A DNA stretch of 64,000 nucleotides from Herbaspirillum sp. SJZ106 (GCF_006715495.1 NZ_VFNI01000005.1:62001-126000), one strand, 5' to 3'. Positions 1 through 9,548 are shown, numbered from the stretch's first letter. Translations and numbers: made by a program. Notes: generated by a model not told the origin, from the sequence alone.

Positions 1-1
1 C

Positions 2-409
2 GAAACGCACCACCACGAAGGCGAAATCCCGGTGCATTGCATCGCCAAGCTGGGCGACGGCATGCCGGCTTTCGGTATCGTGGCGGCGGTGATGGGCGTG
101 GTGCACACCATGGAATCGGTGGGCATCCCGCCTTCCGAGCTGGGTATGCTGATTGCGCACGCGCTGGTCGGCACCTTCCTCGGTATTTTGCTGGCATACG
201 GTTTCGTGGGGCCGTTGGCGAGCCTGCTGGAACAAAAGCTGCACGAGTCGACCAAGATCTTCCAATGCGTCAAGGTCACCTTGCTGGCCAGCCTGAACGG
301 GTATGCGCCGGCGCTTTCGATCGAATTCGGCCGCAAGGTGCTGTTCTCGACCGAACGCCCGACCTTCCTCGAGCTGGAAGAGCACGTGAAGCAGGCGCGC
401 AGCAAGTAA
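2..409 (+). CDS. motA: flagellar motor stator protein MotA (3' part)
   Basis: This is the C-terminal 135 residues of MotA, the inner-membrane stator subunit that couples proton flow to torque on the flagellar rotor. The reading frame is open from the window edge, so the start lies outside. Two hydrophobic stretches (around FGIVAAVMGVVHTM and GTFLGILLAYGFVGPL) match the last two transmembrane helices of the family, followed by the short cytoplasmic tail. The gene lies 64 bases upstream of motB on the same strand, the usual order. The conserved acidic/basic residues of the cytoplasmic loop would lie upstream and cannot be checked here. Confidence 0.93.
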   Translation, partial: ETHHHEGEIPVHCIAKLGDGMPAFGIVAAVMGVVHTMESVGIPPSELGMLIAHALVGTFLGILLAYGFVGPLASLLEQKLHESTKIFQCVKVTLLASLNGYAPALSIEFGRKVLFSTERPTFLELEEHVKQARSK

Positions 410-473
410 GGCGAACCGAACCGGCGACCATCGATTTTGACAGCAACCACCAGCACCGAGCAGGAGTAGAGAC

Positions 474-1403
474 ATGGCCGACGAAGGGCTACGTCCCATT
501 ATCGTAAAACGGATCAAGAAGGGGGGCGGCGGCCACCATGGCGGCGCCTGGAAGATCGCATACGCCGACTTCGTGACCGCGATGATGGCGTTCTTCCTGC
601 TGATGTGGCTGCTGGGTTCGACCGCCAAGGGCGATCTCAACGGTATTGCCGAATACTTCAAGACCCCGCTCAAGGTGGCCATGGCCGGCGGCTCCGGCAG
701 CGGCGACGCCAATACCGTGCTGCCCGGCGGCGGCAAGGATCTGACCCGCCAGGACGGCCAGTTGCGCAAGGGCGAGAACGACGTCGTCACGCGCCGCCAG
801 ACCTTGAAGGAGGCGCAGCAGGAGCTGGAGCGCGCCGAGCGCGTCCGCCTGGAGCAGCTCAAGCAGCGCATCGAAAAGGCGATCGATTCCAATCCCACCC
901 TGAAACAGTTCAAGAACCAGCTGTTGATCGATATCACGTCCGAAGGCCTGCGCATCCAGATCGTCGACGAAAAGAACCGTCCGATGTTTGCCTTGGCCAG
1001 CGCCCAGTTGCAGCCATACACCAAGGAGATCCTGCACGAGATCGGCAAGACGCTCAACGACGTGCCCAACAAGATCAGCCTGTCCGGCCACACCGATGCC
1101 ACGCCCTATTCCAGCGGCGAGAAGGGCTACAGCAACTGGGAACTGTCGGCCGACCGCGCCAACGCTTCGCGGCGCGAACTGATCCTGGGCGGCATGGATG
1201 AATCCAAGGTGCTGCGCGTGGTGGGGCTGTCGTCGGCGGTCTTGCTGGACAAGGAAGATCCGTTTAACCCAATCAACCGCCGCATCAGCATCATCGTGAT
1301 GAACAAGAAAGCAGAAGAGATGGTGGAAAAAGACAGCGGCTCGCTCAACGTCTCCACCGACGAGGACGTACAGGAAGGCTTGACCGGCCCTGCCAAGAAT
1401 TGA
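474..1403 (+). CDS. motB: flagellar motor stator protein MotB
   Basis: MotB forms the proton channel with MotA and anchors the stator to peptidoglycan. The 309-residue protein has a basic, Gly/His-rich N-terminus, one transmembrane segment (about residues 28-48) carrying the proton-accepting Asp32 in YADFVTAMMAFF, and an OmpA-like peptidoglycan-binding domain at about 150-285 with the SGHTDATPY motif and a late NRRISIIVM strand. The length is normal for the family. The start is the ATG after an AGGAGTAGAGAC ribosome-binding region. It is followed 37 bases later by the CheZ-like gene, so motA, motB and the che genes are probably cotranscribed. Confidence 0.97.
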   Translation: MADEGLRPIIVKRIKKGGGGHHGGAWKIAYADFVTAMMAFFLLMWLLGSTAKGDLNGIAEYFKTPLKVAMAGGSGSGDANTVLPGGGKDLTRQDGQLRKGENDVVTRRQTLKEAQQELERAERVRLEQLKQRIEKAIDSNPTLKQFKNQLLIDITSEGLRIQIVDEKNRPMFALASAQLQPYTKEILHEIGKTLNDVPNKISLSGHTDATPYSSGEKGYSNWELSADRANASRRELILGGMDESKVLRVVGLSSAVLLDKEDPFNPINRRISIIVMNKKAEEMVEKDSGSLNVSTDEDVQEGLTGPAKN

Positions 1404-1440
1404 CGGGATGTTTAACTGACCACGGGGAAGAGGGCTGGAA

Positions 1441-1995
1441 ATGCCGACACAGACAATGCTGCAGGAGTTGAAGCGCCTGCTGCTCGACACAGCCAGCGGA
1501 GGCAGCCGCCAATTGACGGAAGTGGAGTCGGATCTGGTCCAGACCAACATTCTGCTGGGCGAAGCCATCGGCAAGCTGGGCGGAAGCTTCATGGATCTGC
1601 ACCGTTCGGTGCAGGCGCAGCAGCAGATCCTCGAAGGCCTGATGAATGGCGGCCAGGCGCTCGACGCAGAGAGCATCGAGAAGCTCAAGGAAACGCAGAA
1701 TGCGGTGAGCCAGCATGTCAATGCCGCGGTAACGGGGCTGCAATTCCAGGATATGACCAGCCAATTGCTGGAGCGTATCGTGCGGCGTGTGATCGGCCTG
1801 CGCGAAGCATTGGGCGTATTGAGCGCCAACAGTTTCGAGATATTGCCCGAACAGGGGCAGACCGACCAGGAGCTGGAGAACTTGCTGGCCAATACCGTCA
1901 ACTCCATGGAAGAACGGTTGACCATGCTGGAGCACGGGCTGTGGAAGGCGGTGCGGCAGACCCGCATGGAAAGCGGCGATATCGAGTTGTTCTAG
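1441..1995 (+). CDS. CheZ-like chemotaxis protein (putative CheY-P phosphatase)
   Basis: This is a 184-residue, largely helical soluble protein with no signal peptide. Residues 100-112 read LQFQDMTSQLLER. This matches the active-site helix of CheZ, and the two catalytic residues of that family (Asp and Gln in a DxxxQ spacing) are present as Asp104 and Gln108. The C-terminus ends in a short acidic-hydrophobic peptide, SGDIELF, after a helical linker; CheZ also ends in a CheY-binding peptide. It sits between motB and cheY, which supports a role in dephosphorylating CheY. It is shorter than enterobacterial CheZ (about 214 residues), so orthology is not proven. The alternative is a generic chemotaxis-associated helical protein. 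Confidence 0.65.
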   Translation: MPTQTMLQELKRLLLDTASGGSRQLTEVESDLVQTNILLGEAIGKLGGSFMDLHRSVQAQQQILEGLMNGGQALDAESIEKLKETQNAVSQHVNAAVTGLQFQDMTSQLLERIVRRVIGLREALGVLSANSFEILPEQGQTDQELENLLANTVNSMEERLTMLEHGLWKAVRQTRMESGDIELF

Positions 1996-2020
1996 GATCG
2001 CTGGCAGAGTGCCGATGGCA

Positions 2021-2083
2021 GGCAAGGCGCGCCGGGGTTGCGGATAGCGCGGGGGAAGGCAAGCGAGCAAGCGCGACGCCGCC
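2021..2083 (+). repeat. intergenic repeat, copy A
   Basis: The gap between the CheZ-like gene and cheY holds two blocks, GGCAAGGCGCGCCG (from 2021) and GCGCGACGCCGCC (from 2071). Both recur in the same order and at similar spacing in the hflX-hflK gap (from 47398 and 47442). A related, reverse-oriented copy appears between odhB and lpdA. They are probably members of one small dispersed palindromic repeat family. Confidence 0.45.
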
Positions 2084-2163
2084 GGCAGTACGGTTGGCAG
2101 CAATGGTGCGGCATAATCCGATATCGTGATCGATGTCCGTAATTGAAGAAACAGGGAGTAACA

Positions 2164-2529
2164 ATGTCCAAAACGATTCTCGCAGTAGACGATTCCGGAT
2201 CTCTGCGCCAGATGGTGGTATTCAGTCTGAAGGCTGCGGGTTACAGCGTCACCGAGGCGGTCGATGGCGTGGATGCGCTGGAAAAAGCCAAGGCGCAGAC
2301 CTTTGACCTGGTGCTGACCGACCAGAACATGCCGCGCATGGATGGCTTGACGCTGATTCGCTCCTTGCGCGAACTGACCAGCTACCAGCGCGTCCCCATC
2401 CTGATGCTGACCACCGAGTTCAGCGATGAGATGAAGTCCAAGGGCAAGGCGGCCGGCGCCAACGGCTGGCTGGTCAAGCCGTTCGACCCGCAGCGCTTGA
2501 CCGAGGTCGTCAAGAAAGTGATCGGCTGA
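2164..2529 (+). CDS. cheY: chemotaxis response regulator CheY
   Basis: This is a single-domain receiver of 121 residues. Asp9/Asp10 (metal site), Asp53 (phosphorylation site in VLTDQNMP), Thr83 (switch residue in LMLTTE) and Lys105 (in WLVKPF) are all in place. When phosphorylated by CheA it should bind the flagellar switch. The start is set at the ATG preceded by AGGGAG at 2153-2158; an in-frame TTG at 2143 is upstream of this site and unlikely. It lies 49 bases before cheA. Confidence 0.96.
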   Translation: MSKTILAVDDSGSLRQMVVFSLKAAGYSVTEAVDGVDALEKAKAQTFDLVLTDQNMPRMDGLTLIRSLRELTSYQRVPILMLTTEFSDEMKSKGKAAGANGWLVKPFDPQRLTEVVKKVIG

Positions 2530-2578
2530 ATTTTCAGAAGAAGAACAACACGTACCGCATTCGTGACGGAGCCCAGGC

Positions 2579-4729
2579 ATGAGCATTGATATGAGCCAGT
2601 TTTTCCAGGTGTTTTTCGACGAGGCCGAAGAAGGTCTCGCCGAAATGGAAAAGCTTTTGTTGGCCGTCAATGTCGCGTCGCCGGATCCGGAGGATCTGAA
2701 CGCGATTTTTCGTGCCGCCCATTCCATCAAAGGCGGTTCATCGACCTTCGGCCTGACCGATATCGCCGAGGTCACGCATGTGCTGGAGTCGCTCCTGGAC
2801 CGTATCCGCCAGGGCCAGATGGCCCTGACCGGCGAGCATGTGGATGCCTTCCTGGCTGCCAAGGACGTGCTCAAGTCCATGCTGGACGGCCACAAGCACG
2901 GCGCCGAGGTCGACCTGGATGCCGCCGGCGACGTGCGCATGCTGCTTGAGGCGCTGTCGCAGGGCAAGCGTTCCGCGCCGGCCGGCGCGGCCCCCGGCGC
3001 ACCGGCAGGGGCGGGCGGCATGCGCAGCTATCGCATCGAGATGCCGGACATCGTCGACAAGGATGCAGAAGCATTGGCCGACGAACTGGCGATGCTGGGC
3101 AAGATCGCGAAATCGAAGTCGCCGCAAGGACGCTGGGTTTTCATCCTGGATACCGCCGAGCCCATCGATGACGTGGTGGCCATCTGCGCCTTCATCGTCA
3201 ATGTTGCGGACCTGAAGATTTCACAGGCGCTTGGCCCGGCCACGGCCAGCGCCAAGGAAGAGGAACAGGGCTACGGTTTCTTCGATAACTTCACAACGCA
3301 GGAAGACCGGGAGCGCATCCGGGGCTATGGTTTCCTCGACAACCATACTGCCATCGAAGACCGGGAACGTACGCAGGGCTACGGCTTCTTCCCGCCCTTC
3401 GTGCCATTGGATCTTTCCGCCAGGAAGGCCGTGCCGGAGCCGGAACCGCACCAGCACCCGGATGAGGCGCCGTTGTCGATCACAGAAGGCGGCGCGCACG
3501 AGAAGAAGGCCGCCAAGGCCGGCGGCGCGGCGGCAGGCCATGAATCGTCGTCGATTCGCGTCAGCGTGGAAAAGGTCGACCAGCTCATCAACCTGGTCGG
3601 CGAACTGGTGATCACCCAGGCCATGATCGAACAGCGCGTCGGCAAGCTCGACCCGATGACGCACGAGCATCTGCTCAACAGCGTCAGCCAGTTGAGCCGC
3701 AACACGCGCGACCTGCAGGAATCGGTGATGTCGATCCGCATGATGCCGATGGATTATGTGTTTTCGCGCTTCCCGCGCATGGTGCGCGACCTGGCGGCCA
3801 AGTTGGGCAAGCGGGTCGAGTTCGTCACCCACGGCGCGGCGACCGAACTGGACAAGGGCTTGATCGAGCGTATCGTCGACCCGCTGACCCACCTGGTGCG
3901 CAACAGCATCGACCACGGCATCGAGTTGCCCGACGCGCGCCGCGCAGCCGGCAAGAGCGACGCCGGCACCTTGTCCCTGTCGGCCGAGCACCAGGGCGGC
4001 AACATCATTATCGAAGTCTCCGACGACGGCGGCGGCCTGAACCGCGACAAGATCCTGGCCAAGGCCAAGTCGCAGGGCATGCCGGTGTCGGACAACATCA
4101 GCGACGCCGACGTCTGGCAATTGATCTTCGAACCGGGTTTCTCGACCGCCGAGCAGGTGACCGACGTGTCCGGCCGCGGGGTCGGCATGGACGTGGTCAA
4201 GCGCAACATCCTGGCCATGGGCGGCGCGGTGGATATCCGTTCCAGCAAGGGCTTCGGCACCACCATCTCGATCTCGCTGCCGTTGACGCTGGCGATCCTG
4301 GATGGCATGTCGATTCGCATCGGCGAAGAGGTGTATATCTTGCCGTTGGGGTATGTGGTTGAATCTTTGCAGCCGATGGCGCAAGATATCAAGGAAATCA
4401 GCGGACAAGGGAAAGTGCTGCGCGTTCGCGGCGAATACCTGCCATTGATACCGCTTTATCAGATTTTCAACATTGCGCCTTCGTTTACCGATCCGTCGCA
4501 AGGACTGGTGGTGATCCTGGAGTCCGACGGCAAGAAAGCGGCGCTGTTTGTGGACGACTTGATCGGGCAGCAACAAATTGTCGTAAAAAATCTCGAATCG
4601 AATTATCGAAAGGTGGCGGGCATTTCCGGTGCTACCATTCTGGGTGACGGCGGCGTCGCCCTGATTGTCGATGTGGCAGCGTTGCTGCGATCCAGCCGCC
4701 AACTGAATGACGAATCTGTATTTTCCTGA
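2579..4729 (+). CDS. cheA: chemotaxis sensor histidine kinase CheA
   Basis: CheA autophosphorylates in receptor arrays and passes the phosphate to CheY/CheB. The 716 residues show: P1 HPt domain with phospho-accepting His48 (FRAAHSIKGGSS); an Ala/Gly/Pro linker (about 128-145); a small P2-like domain (about 146-220); an unusual tandem repeat region (231 to about 275) with three GYGF-starting units of 18 residues; the dimerization domain from about 323 (IRVSVEKVDQLINLVGEL); an HATPase domain with N box HLVRNSIDHG at about 437 and SDDGGG near 480; and a C-terminal CheW-like domain. GGAG at 2568-2571 supports the start. It is 18 bases upstream of cheW. Confidence 0.97.
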   Translation: MSIDMSQFFQVFFDEAEEGLAEMEKLLLAVNVASPDPEDLNAIFRAAHSIKGGSSTFGLTDIAEVTHVLESLLDRIRQGQMALTGEHVDAFLAAKDVLKSMLDGHKHGAEVDLDAAGDVRMLLEALSQGKRSAPAGAAPGAPAGAGGMRSYRIEMPDIVDKDAEALADELAMLGKIAKSKSPQGRWVFILDTAEPIDDVVAICAFIVNVADLKISQALGPATASAKEEEQGYGFFDNFTTQEDRERIRGYGFLDNHTAIEDRERTQGYGFFPPFVPLDLSARKAVPEPEPHQHPDEAPLSITEGGAHEKKAAKAGGAAAGHESSSIRVSVEKVDQLINLVGELVITQAMIEQRVGKLDPMTHEHLLNSVSQLSRNTRDLQESVMSIRMMPMDYVFSRFPRMVRDLAAKLGKRVEFVTHGAATELDKGLIERIVDPLTHLVRNSIDHGIELPDARRAAGKSDAGTLSLSAEHQGGNIIIEVSDDGGGLNRDKILAKAKSQGMPVSDNISDADVWQLIFEPGFSTAEQVTDVSGRGVGMDVVKRNILAMGGAVDIRSSKGFGTTISISLPLTLAILDGMSIRIGEEVYILPLGYVVESLQPMAQDIKEISGQGKVLRVRGEYLPLIPLYQIFNIAPSFTDPSQGLVVILESDGKKAALFVDDLIGQQQIVVKNLESNYRKVAGISGATILGDGGVALIVDVAALLRSSRQLNDESVFS
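3269..3400 (+). repeat. tandem 54-bp coding repeat in the cheA linker
   Basis: Two full 54-base units (3269-3322 and 3323-3376) and the start of a third (from 3377) encode GYGFFDNFTTQEDRERIR, GYGFLDNHTAIEDRERTQ and GYGFFPPFVPLD. They lie between the P2-like and dimerization domains of CheA. The protein-level similarity is strong while the third-base positions differ, so the repeat looks maintained rather than a fresh duplication. Confidence 0.85.
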
Positions 4730-4747
4730 TTTTTAAAGGGCCTCAAT

Positions 4748-5254
4748 ATGTCTGACACTGCATCCAAGAATCTTTCCGGCTTCGGCGAAAAAACCGACAG
4801 CAACGGAAATGAGTTTCTTGCCTTTACCTTGGGCAAGGAAGAATACGGCATCGATATTCTGAAGGTTCAGGAAATCCGCGGCTACGAGGCCGTGACCCGC
4901 ATCGCCAATTCGCCCGATTTCATCAAGGGCGTGGTGAACCTGCGCGGCATCATCGTGCCCATCGTCGACATGCGCATCAAGTTCCAGCTGGGCGAGCCGA
5001 CTTACGACCAGTTTACGGTCGTGATCATCCTCAATATCTCCGGCCGCGTGGTCGGCATGGTGGTCGACAGCGTGTCTGACGTGATCACCCTGACCCAGGA
5101 GCAGATCAAGCCGGCGCCGGAAATGGGCACCACCTTCGACTCCGATTACCTGATCGGCCTGGGCACGCTGGAACAGCGCATGCTGATTTTGGTCGACATC
5201 GACAAGCTGATGTCGAGCACCGAAATGGGGCTGATCGAAAAGCTGGCCGCCTGA
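4748..5254 (+). CDS. cheW: chemotaxis coupling protein CheW
   Basis: CheW is a 168-residue adaptor that links CheA to methyl-accepting chemoreceptors at the cell pole. The whole protein is one CheW/SH3-like domain, with typical motifs [34 protein letters not shown] and [17 protein letters not shown]. It is the last gene of the operon in this window, since a strong terminator follows about 100 bases later. No receptor, cheR, cheB or cheD gene follows, so these must lie elsewhere or upstream. Confidence 0.96.
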   Translation: MSDTASKNLSGFGEKTDSNGNEFLAFTLGKEEYGIDILKVQEIRGYEAVTRIANSPDFIKGVVNLRGIIVPIVDMRIKFQLGEPTYDQFTVVIILNISGRVVGMVVDSVSDVITLTQEQIKPAPEMGTTFDSDYLIGLGTLEQRMLILVDIDKLMSSTEMGLIEKLAA

Positions 5255-5356
5255 CGGAACCCGGCCGCAGTTCTCCGGAATCGGAGGAGACCAAGGCCGG
5301 ATGGCGCGTCGCGCGCATTCGGAAAAAGCGGGCGGCAAAGCCCGATAGAGAAAAGG

Positions 5357-5391
5357 AAAAGGCATCTGCCGTCATGCGGCAGATGCCTTTT
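5357..5391 (+). terminator. rho-independent terminator after cheW (bidirectional)
   Basis: An 11-bp GC-containing stem (5361-5371 with 5377-5387) closes a 5-base loop TCATG. It is flanked by AAAA and TTTTTT, so it can work for cheW and for the convergent gene ending at 5415. Confidence 0.9.
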
Positions 5392-5414
5392 TTATTGCCG
5401 GTCCGGATCGGCGA

Positions 5415-6662
5415 TCAGTGGAAATGCTCGGCCGGCGGCGGCGTGTCTTCCGGCATCTCGGCATGCACCAATTCCCCCTCGCGATCCGGGAACAGCGGGG
5501 CGCCGCAGTCATCGCAGAATTCCATCGTGAAGCGTTCCGTATGGTGCTTGATGTGGACGATGCCGCATTCGCGCAGCACGGTCAGGATCTCCTGCAACGG
5601 GCTGGGGGCCAGCGGCTCCGGCAAGGTGACGCCGGCCGGCATCAGCGGCGTCATGTCTTCGCCGCTTTCCTGTTCATACAATGGCCATACGGTGCCGTAG
5701 ACCACGGTCGGGTCGCCGCCGATGGCAAAGCCGATGCGGTATTCGTCGACCTGGCCGTTGATGTCTTCGGAAAAGCCGCCAATGCTGGCATGCAGTTCGA
5801 CCGAGGAAATATCCAGGGTCTGGGTCAGGAAGTAGTCCGCGGCACGGATCGAGGCCGGGCGGATGCGCTTGTCGGCCTCGCGGCAACCGAAGTAATAGGC
5901 TTGCGGCAGCAGCAGTTCGACATTGCAGCCGGGCAGCATGCGGTTAAGCAGGGGCGTGACTTGCTGCTTCCAGGCGTCGATGGCGGCGCTCTTGCCGGCC
6001 GAGAAATGGCTTTGCTGCTCGCTTTCCTGCCAGTGGAACAGGGCGCTGCCGCTCGGCACGGCGACGGCGGCGATCACGTAACGGGTATCGGCCAGGAAGG
6101 CGGCCGACGGCTGCTGCTCGCCGCGCAACTGTACCGGCGCATGCTTGAGCGCGGCCTGGCCGAGCTGCTGGGTGAGGGCGAAGACCTCGCTGTGATGGCG
6201 CGGCAACTGCTCGATCGCAAAGAGCGTGGGCGCCAGCGCCAGCTTGGCATCGTTGGCCAGCACATGGGCGTGCAGGTGGGCGGCCAGCGCATTTTGCATG
6301 TCGGCGGAGATGGCGCCGGAGGCGATCGAAAAGCGCGTCCAGGCCAGCACCGGCAGCACCAGCAGCTGCACGTCGTATTCTTTCCCTTCGAATTCAATGG
6401 CAGTCGATTCGCTGCCGGCCTCGACGGCTTCGATCAGCACGTCGTAGGCATCCAGGTCGGCCTTGAAGAGATGATCCAGGGCGGCGTCGATGAGCGTCTG
6501 GTGGCCGGTACGCAAGAGCTTGTGCAGCAAGGCGTCCAGCGGTTTGAGCCAGGCCTTTTCCTCCAGCCGGCTGGAGGCTTGCGCAATGGCTTGCGCGAAG
6601 GTCACCAGGTGCTGGCTGTCGGAAGAAAGCTTGGAGGAAGAACGTTTGGCGGGACGACGCAT
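5415..6662 (-). CDS. DUF2863-like conserved protein
   Basis: This is a 415-residue cytoplasmic protein with no signal peptide or membrane segment. It begins with a basic Ser-rich stretch (MRRPAKRSSSKLSS) and ends with a short Cys-x2-Cys element (CDDCGAPLF) followed by an acidic, Pro/His-rich tail. Size and sequence style match the DUF2863 family, known to me mainly from Burkholderiales. That assignment is from memory and unverified, and I know of no proven function. It is a single gene, convergent with cheW and separated from acnA by two hairpins. The start ATG at 6662 follows a purine-rich stretch on the minus strand. Confidence 0.7.
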   Translation of the reverse strand: MRRPAKRSSSKLSSDSQHLVTFAQAIAQASSRLEEKAWLKPLDALLHKLLRTGHQTLIDAALDHLFKADLDAYDVLIEAVEAGSESTAIEFEGKEYDVQLLVLPVLAWTRFSIASGAISADMQNALAAHLHAHVLANDAKLALAPTLFAIEQLPRHHSEVFALTQQLGQAALKHAPVQLRGEQQPSAAFLADTRYVIAAVAVPSGSALFHWQESEQQSHFSAGKSAAIDAWKQQVTPLLNRMLPGCNVELLLPQAYYFGCREADKRIRPASIRAADYFLTQTLDISSVELHASIGGFSEDINGQVDEYRIGFAIGGDPTVVYGTVWPLYEQESGEDMTPLMPAGVTLPEPLAPSPLQEILTVLRECGIVHIKHHTERFTMEFCDDCGAPLFPDREGELVHAEMPEDTPPPAEHFH

Positions 6663-6767
6663 GGGTGTGTTTCTGGGGGAGGTAGGGGAAACTTTGTATT
6701 GTAGATGATTTGGGCTCGAATTCCGGCCTTGGCGTGGTGCCGCGAGATCTCATGCGTGGGGGCAATA

Positions 6768-6799
6768 AAAAACGCCGGACAAGAGTGTCCGGCGTTTTT
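6768..6799 (-). terminator. rho-independent terminator of acnA
   Basis: A perfect 13-bp stem (6768-6780 with 6787-6799) has a 6-base loop. Read on the minus strand it follows acnA, and the stem ends in a T-tract. It lies downstream of a second hairpin at 6804-6835. Confidence 0.85.
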
Positions 6800-6803
6800 G
6801 TTT

Positions 6804-6835
6804 GGCCATGCCGCCCGTCTGCAGGCGGCATGGCC
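6804..6835 (-). other. 12-bp hairpin in the acnA 3' UTR
   Basis: A perfect 12-bp inverted repeat GGCCATGCCGCC/GGCGGCATGGCC with an 8-base loop sits between the acnA stop codon and its terminator. It has no T-tract of its own. It may stabilise the mRNA 3' end. Confidence 0.6.
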
Positions 6836-6854
6836 CTTTGCGACGTCCGCTTGC

Positions 6855-9548
6855 TTAAGCTGCCAGCAGTTGACGCAGCACGAACGGCAGGATGCCGCCA
6901 TGCTTGTAGTAGTCCACTTCGATCGGGGTATCGATGCGCAGCAGCAGTTTGACTTCCTTGGTTTCGCCGTTCTTGCGGTGGATCACCAGGGTGGCTTCCT
7001 GTTGCGGCTTGATATCGCCGTCCAGGCCCTTCAGGTCGAAGGTTTCCTCGCCGGTGATGCCCAGGGTCTGGACGCTGTCGTTGCCGATGAACTGCAGCGG
7101 CAGCACGCCCATGCCGACCAGGTTGGAGCGGTGGATACGCTCGAACGAACGGGTGATCACCGCCTTCACGCCCAGCAGCTGGGTGCCCTTGGCGGCCCAG
7201 TCGCGCGAGGAGCCGGTACCGTACTCTTCGCCGCCGAACACCATGGTCGGCACGCCGTCCTTGATGTACTTCATGGCCGCATCGTAGATCGCCATTTGTT
7301 CGCCGCTCGGCTGGTGGACCGTCACGCCGCCTTCCACGCCCGGCACCATCAGGTTCTTGATGCGCACGTTGGCGAAGGTGCCGCGCATCATGATTTCATG
7401 GTTGCCGCGGCGCGAGCCGTAGGAGTTGAAGTCGGCCTTGAGCACGCCGTTGGCCTGCAGCCACTTGCCGGCCGGGCTGCTTTCCTTGATCGAACCGGCC
7501 GGGGAGATGTGGTCGGTAGTGATCGAATCGCCGAACACGCCCAGGGCGCGCGCGCCGGTGATGCCGGTTGCCGCGGCCTTGGGCGCTTCGGTGAAGGCCT
7601 CGAAGAACGGCGGTTCGGCGATGTAGGTCGATTTCGGCCAGTTGTAGACCTCGCCCTTGGCGACGCCCTTGATGGCTTCCCACAGCTTGCCCGGCGCGCC
7701 CTTGACGTCGGCGTAGTTGTCCTTGAAGGTCTTGGCGTTCATCGCGAACTTCAACAGCTTCTCGATCTCTTGCGAAGTCGGCCAGATGTCGCCCAGGAAG
7801 ATGTCCTTGCCGCCCTTACCCTTGCCGACCGGTTGCGTCATCAGGTCGACGTTGACATTGCCGGCGATGGCGTAGGCCACCACCAGCGGCGGCGATGCCA
7901 GGAAGTTGGCGCGGATGTTCGGGTGGATGCGCGCTTCGAAGTTGCGGTTGCCCGACAGCACGGCCGCGGCCACCACGTCGTTCTTGACGATCGCTTCGTT
8001 CATGGCCGCGGTCAGGTCGCCGGCGTTGCCGATGCAGGTGGTGCAACCGTAGGCGGTCACGCCGAAGCCCAGCTTTTCCAGGTAGGGCAGCAGGCCTGCC
8101 GCTTCCAGGTACTTGGTCACCACGCGCGATCCCGGCGCCAGCGACGTCTTGATGTGCGGTGCGACCTTCAGGCCGGCTTCGACGGCCTTCTTGGCCAACA
8201 GGCCTGCTGCCAGCAGCACGCTCGGGTTGGAGGTGTTGGTGCAGGAGGTGATCGCGGCGATCAGCACGTCGCCGTTGTGCAGGTCGACGCCGTCGGCGTT
8301 CTTGTAGGTCGCGCCCAGGTCTTCAGCCTTCTTGTTGAAGCCGTTCTCGGCCACCGGCTTGGTGAACAGGTCGGCGAAGGTGGACTTGACGTTGCCGATT
8401 TCGATGCGGTCTTGCGGACGCTTCGGGCCGGCCAGCGACGGGGCGACGGTGCCCAGGTCCAGCGACACTTCCTGGGTGTAGTCGATCTGGCCTGCCTTGG
8501 GCACGCCATACAGGCCCTGCGCCTTGAAGTAGGCTTCGAAGGCGTCGATCTCGGCCTTGGTGCGGCCGGTGCCCTTGAAGTACTCGATGGTGGCGTCGTC
8601 GACCGGGAAGAAACCCATGGTGGCGCCGTATTCCGGGGCCATGTTGGCGATGGTGGCGCGGTCGGTCAGCGACAGCGACTCGGTGCCTTCGCCGAAGAAT
8701 TCGACGAACTTGCCCACGACCTTGGTCTTGCGCAGCAGTTCGGTGATGGTCAGCACCAGGTCGGTGGCGGTGACGCCTTCGCGCAGCGCGCCGGTCAGGT
8801 TCACGCCGACCACGTCCGGGGTCAGGAAGTAGACCGGCTGGCCCAGCATGCCGGCTTCCGCCTCGATGCCGCCCACGCCCCAGCCGACCACGCCGATGCC
8901 GTTGATCATGGTGGTGTGGGAGTCAGTGCCCACCAGGGTGTCGGGGTAGTACACGCCGGACTTGTTGTGCACGCCGCGCGCCAGGTATTCCAGGTTGACC
9001 TGGTGCACGATGCCGAAGCCCGGGGGCACCACGCCGAAGGTGTCGAATGCCTGCATGCCCCACTTCATGAACTGGTAGCGCTCGTTGTTGCGCTGGAATT
9101 CCAGTTTCATGTTCAGGTCCAGCGCCTTCTTCTCGCGGAAGTGGTCGATCTGCACCGAGTGGTCGACCACCAGGTCGACCGGCACCAGCGGCTCGATGTT
9201 CTTGGGGTTCTTGCCCAGCTTGCTGGCGACGTTGCGCATCGCGGCCAGGTCGGCCAGCAGGGGCACGCCGGTGAAGTCCTGCAGCACCACGCGGGCGACC
9301 ACGAACGGGATCTCGTCCACGCGCGCAGCCTTGGCGCCCCAATTGGCCAGTTCCTTGACGTGCTGTTCGGTGACCTTCTGGCCATCGACGTTACGCAAGA
9401 CCGATTCCAGCACGATGCGGATGGAAACCGGCAGGCGGGAGATCTTCACGCCCAGCGATTTTTCCAGCGCTGGCAGCGAGTAGAACTTGCCTTTCTTGGA
9501 ACCGGAAATCTTGAATTCCTTTAGGGTGTTCAATGTGTTGCGAGACAT
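6855..9548 (-). CDS. acnA: aconitate hydratase A
   Basis: AcnA interconverts citrate and isocitrate in the TCA cycle. The 897-residue protein has the normal AcnA/IRP1 length. Its [4Fe-4S] ligands are Cys436 (SCTNTSNP) and Cys502/Cys505 (YGCTTCIGN). Other family motifs are [23 protein letters not shown] and, near the C-terminus, [17 protein letters not shown] (swivel domain). The start follows TAAGGAGAAGAGGCC on the minus strand. It is the last gene of a minus-strand set with mdh, the CitE-like gene and the MliC-like gene. The 146-base gap upstream could hold its own promoter, but no clear -35/-10 pair was recognised. Confidence 0.98.
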   Translation of the reverse strand: MSRNTLNTLKEFKISGSKKGKFYSLPALEKSLGVKISRLPVSIRIVLESVLRNVDGQKVTEQHVKELANWGAKAARVDEIPFVVARVVLQDFTGVPLLADLAAMRNVASKLGKNPKNIEPLVPVDLVVDHSVQIDHFREKKALDLNMKLEFQRNNERYQFMKWGMQAFDTFGVVPPGFGIVHQVNLEYLARGVHNKSGVYYPDTLVGTDSHTTMINGIGVVGWGVGGIEAEAGMLGQPVYFLTPDVVGVNLTGALREGVTATDLVLTITELLRKTKVVGKFVEFFGEGTESLSLTDRATIANMAPEYGATMGFFPVDDATIEYFKGTGRTKAEIDAFEAYFKAQGLYGVPKAGQIDYTQEVSLDLGTVAPSLAGPKRPQDRIEIGNVKSTFADLFTKPVAENGFNKKAEDLGATYKNADGVDLHNGDVLIAAITSCTNTSNPSVLLAAGLLAKKAVEAGLKVAPHIKTSLAPGSRVVTKYLEAAGLLPYLEKLGFGVTAYGCTTCIGNAGDLTAAMNEAIVKNDVVAAAVLSGNRNFEARIHPNIRANFLASPPLVVAYAIAGNVNVDLMTQPVGKGKGGKDIFLGDIWPTSQEIEKLLKFAMNAKTFKDNYADVKGAPGKLWEAIKGVAKGEVYNWPKSTYIAEPPFFEAFTEAPKAAATGITGARALGVFGDSITTDHISPAGSIKESSPAGKWLQANGVLKADFNSYGSRRGNHEIMMRGTFANVRIKNLMVPGVEGGVTVHQPSGEQMAIYDAAMKYIKDGVPTMVFGGEEYGTGSSRDWAAKGTQLLGVKAVITRSFERIHRSNLVGMGVLPLQFIGNDSVQTLGITGEETFDLKGLDGDIKPQQEATLVIHRKNGETKEVKLLLRIDTPIEVDYYKHGGILPFVLRQLLAA

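Noticed and set aside
6705-9524. 939-codon plus-strand frame antisense to acnA
   Set aside because: Same codon-bias artefact; the aconitase frame carries all cluster ligands.
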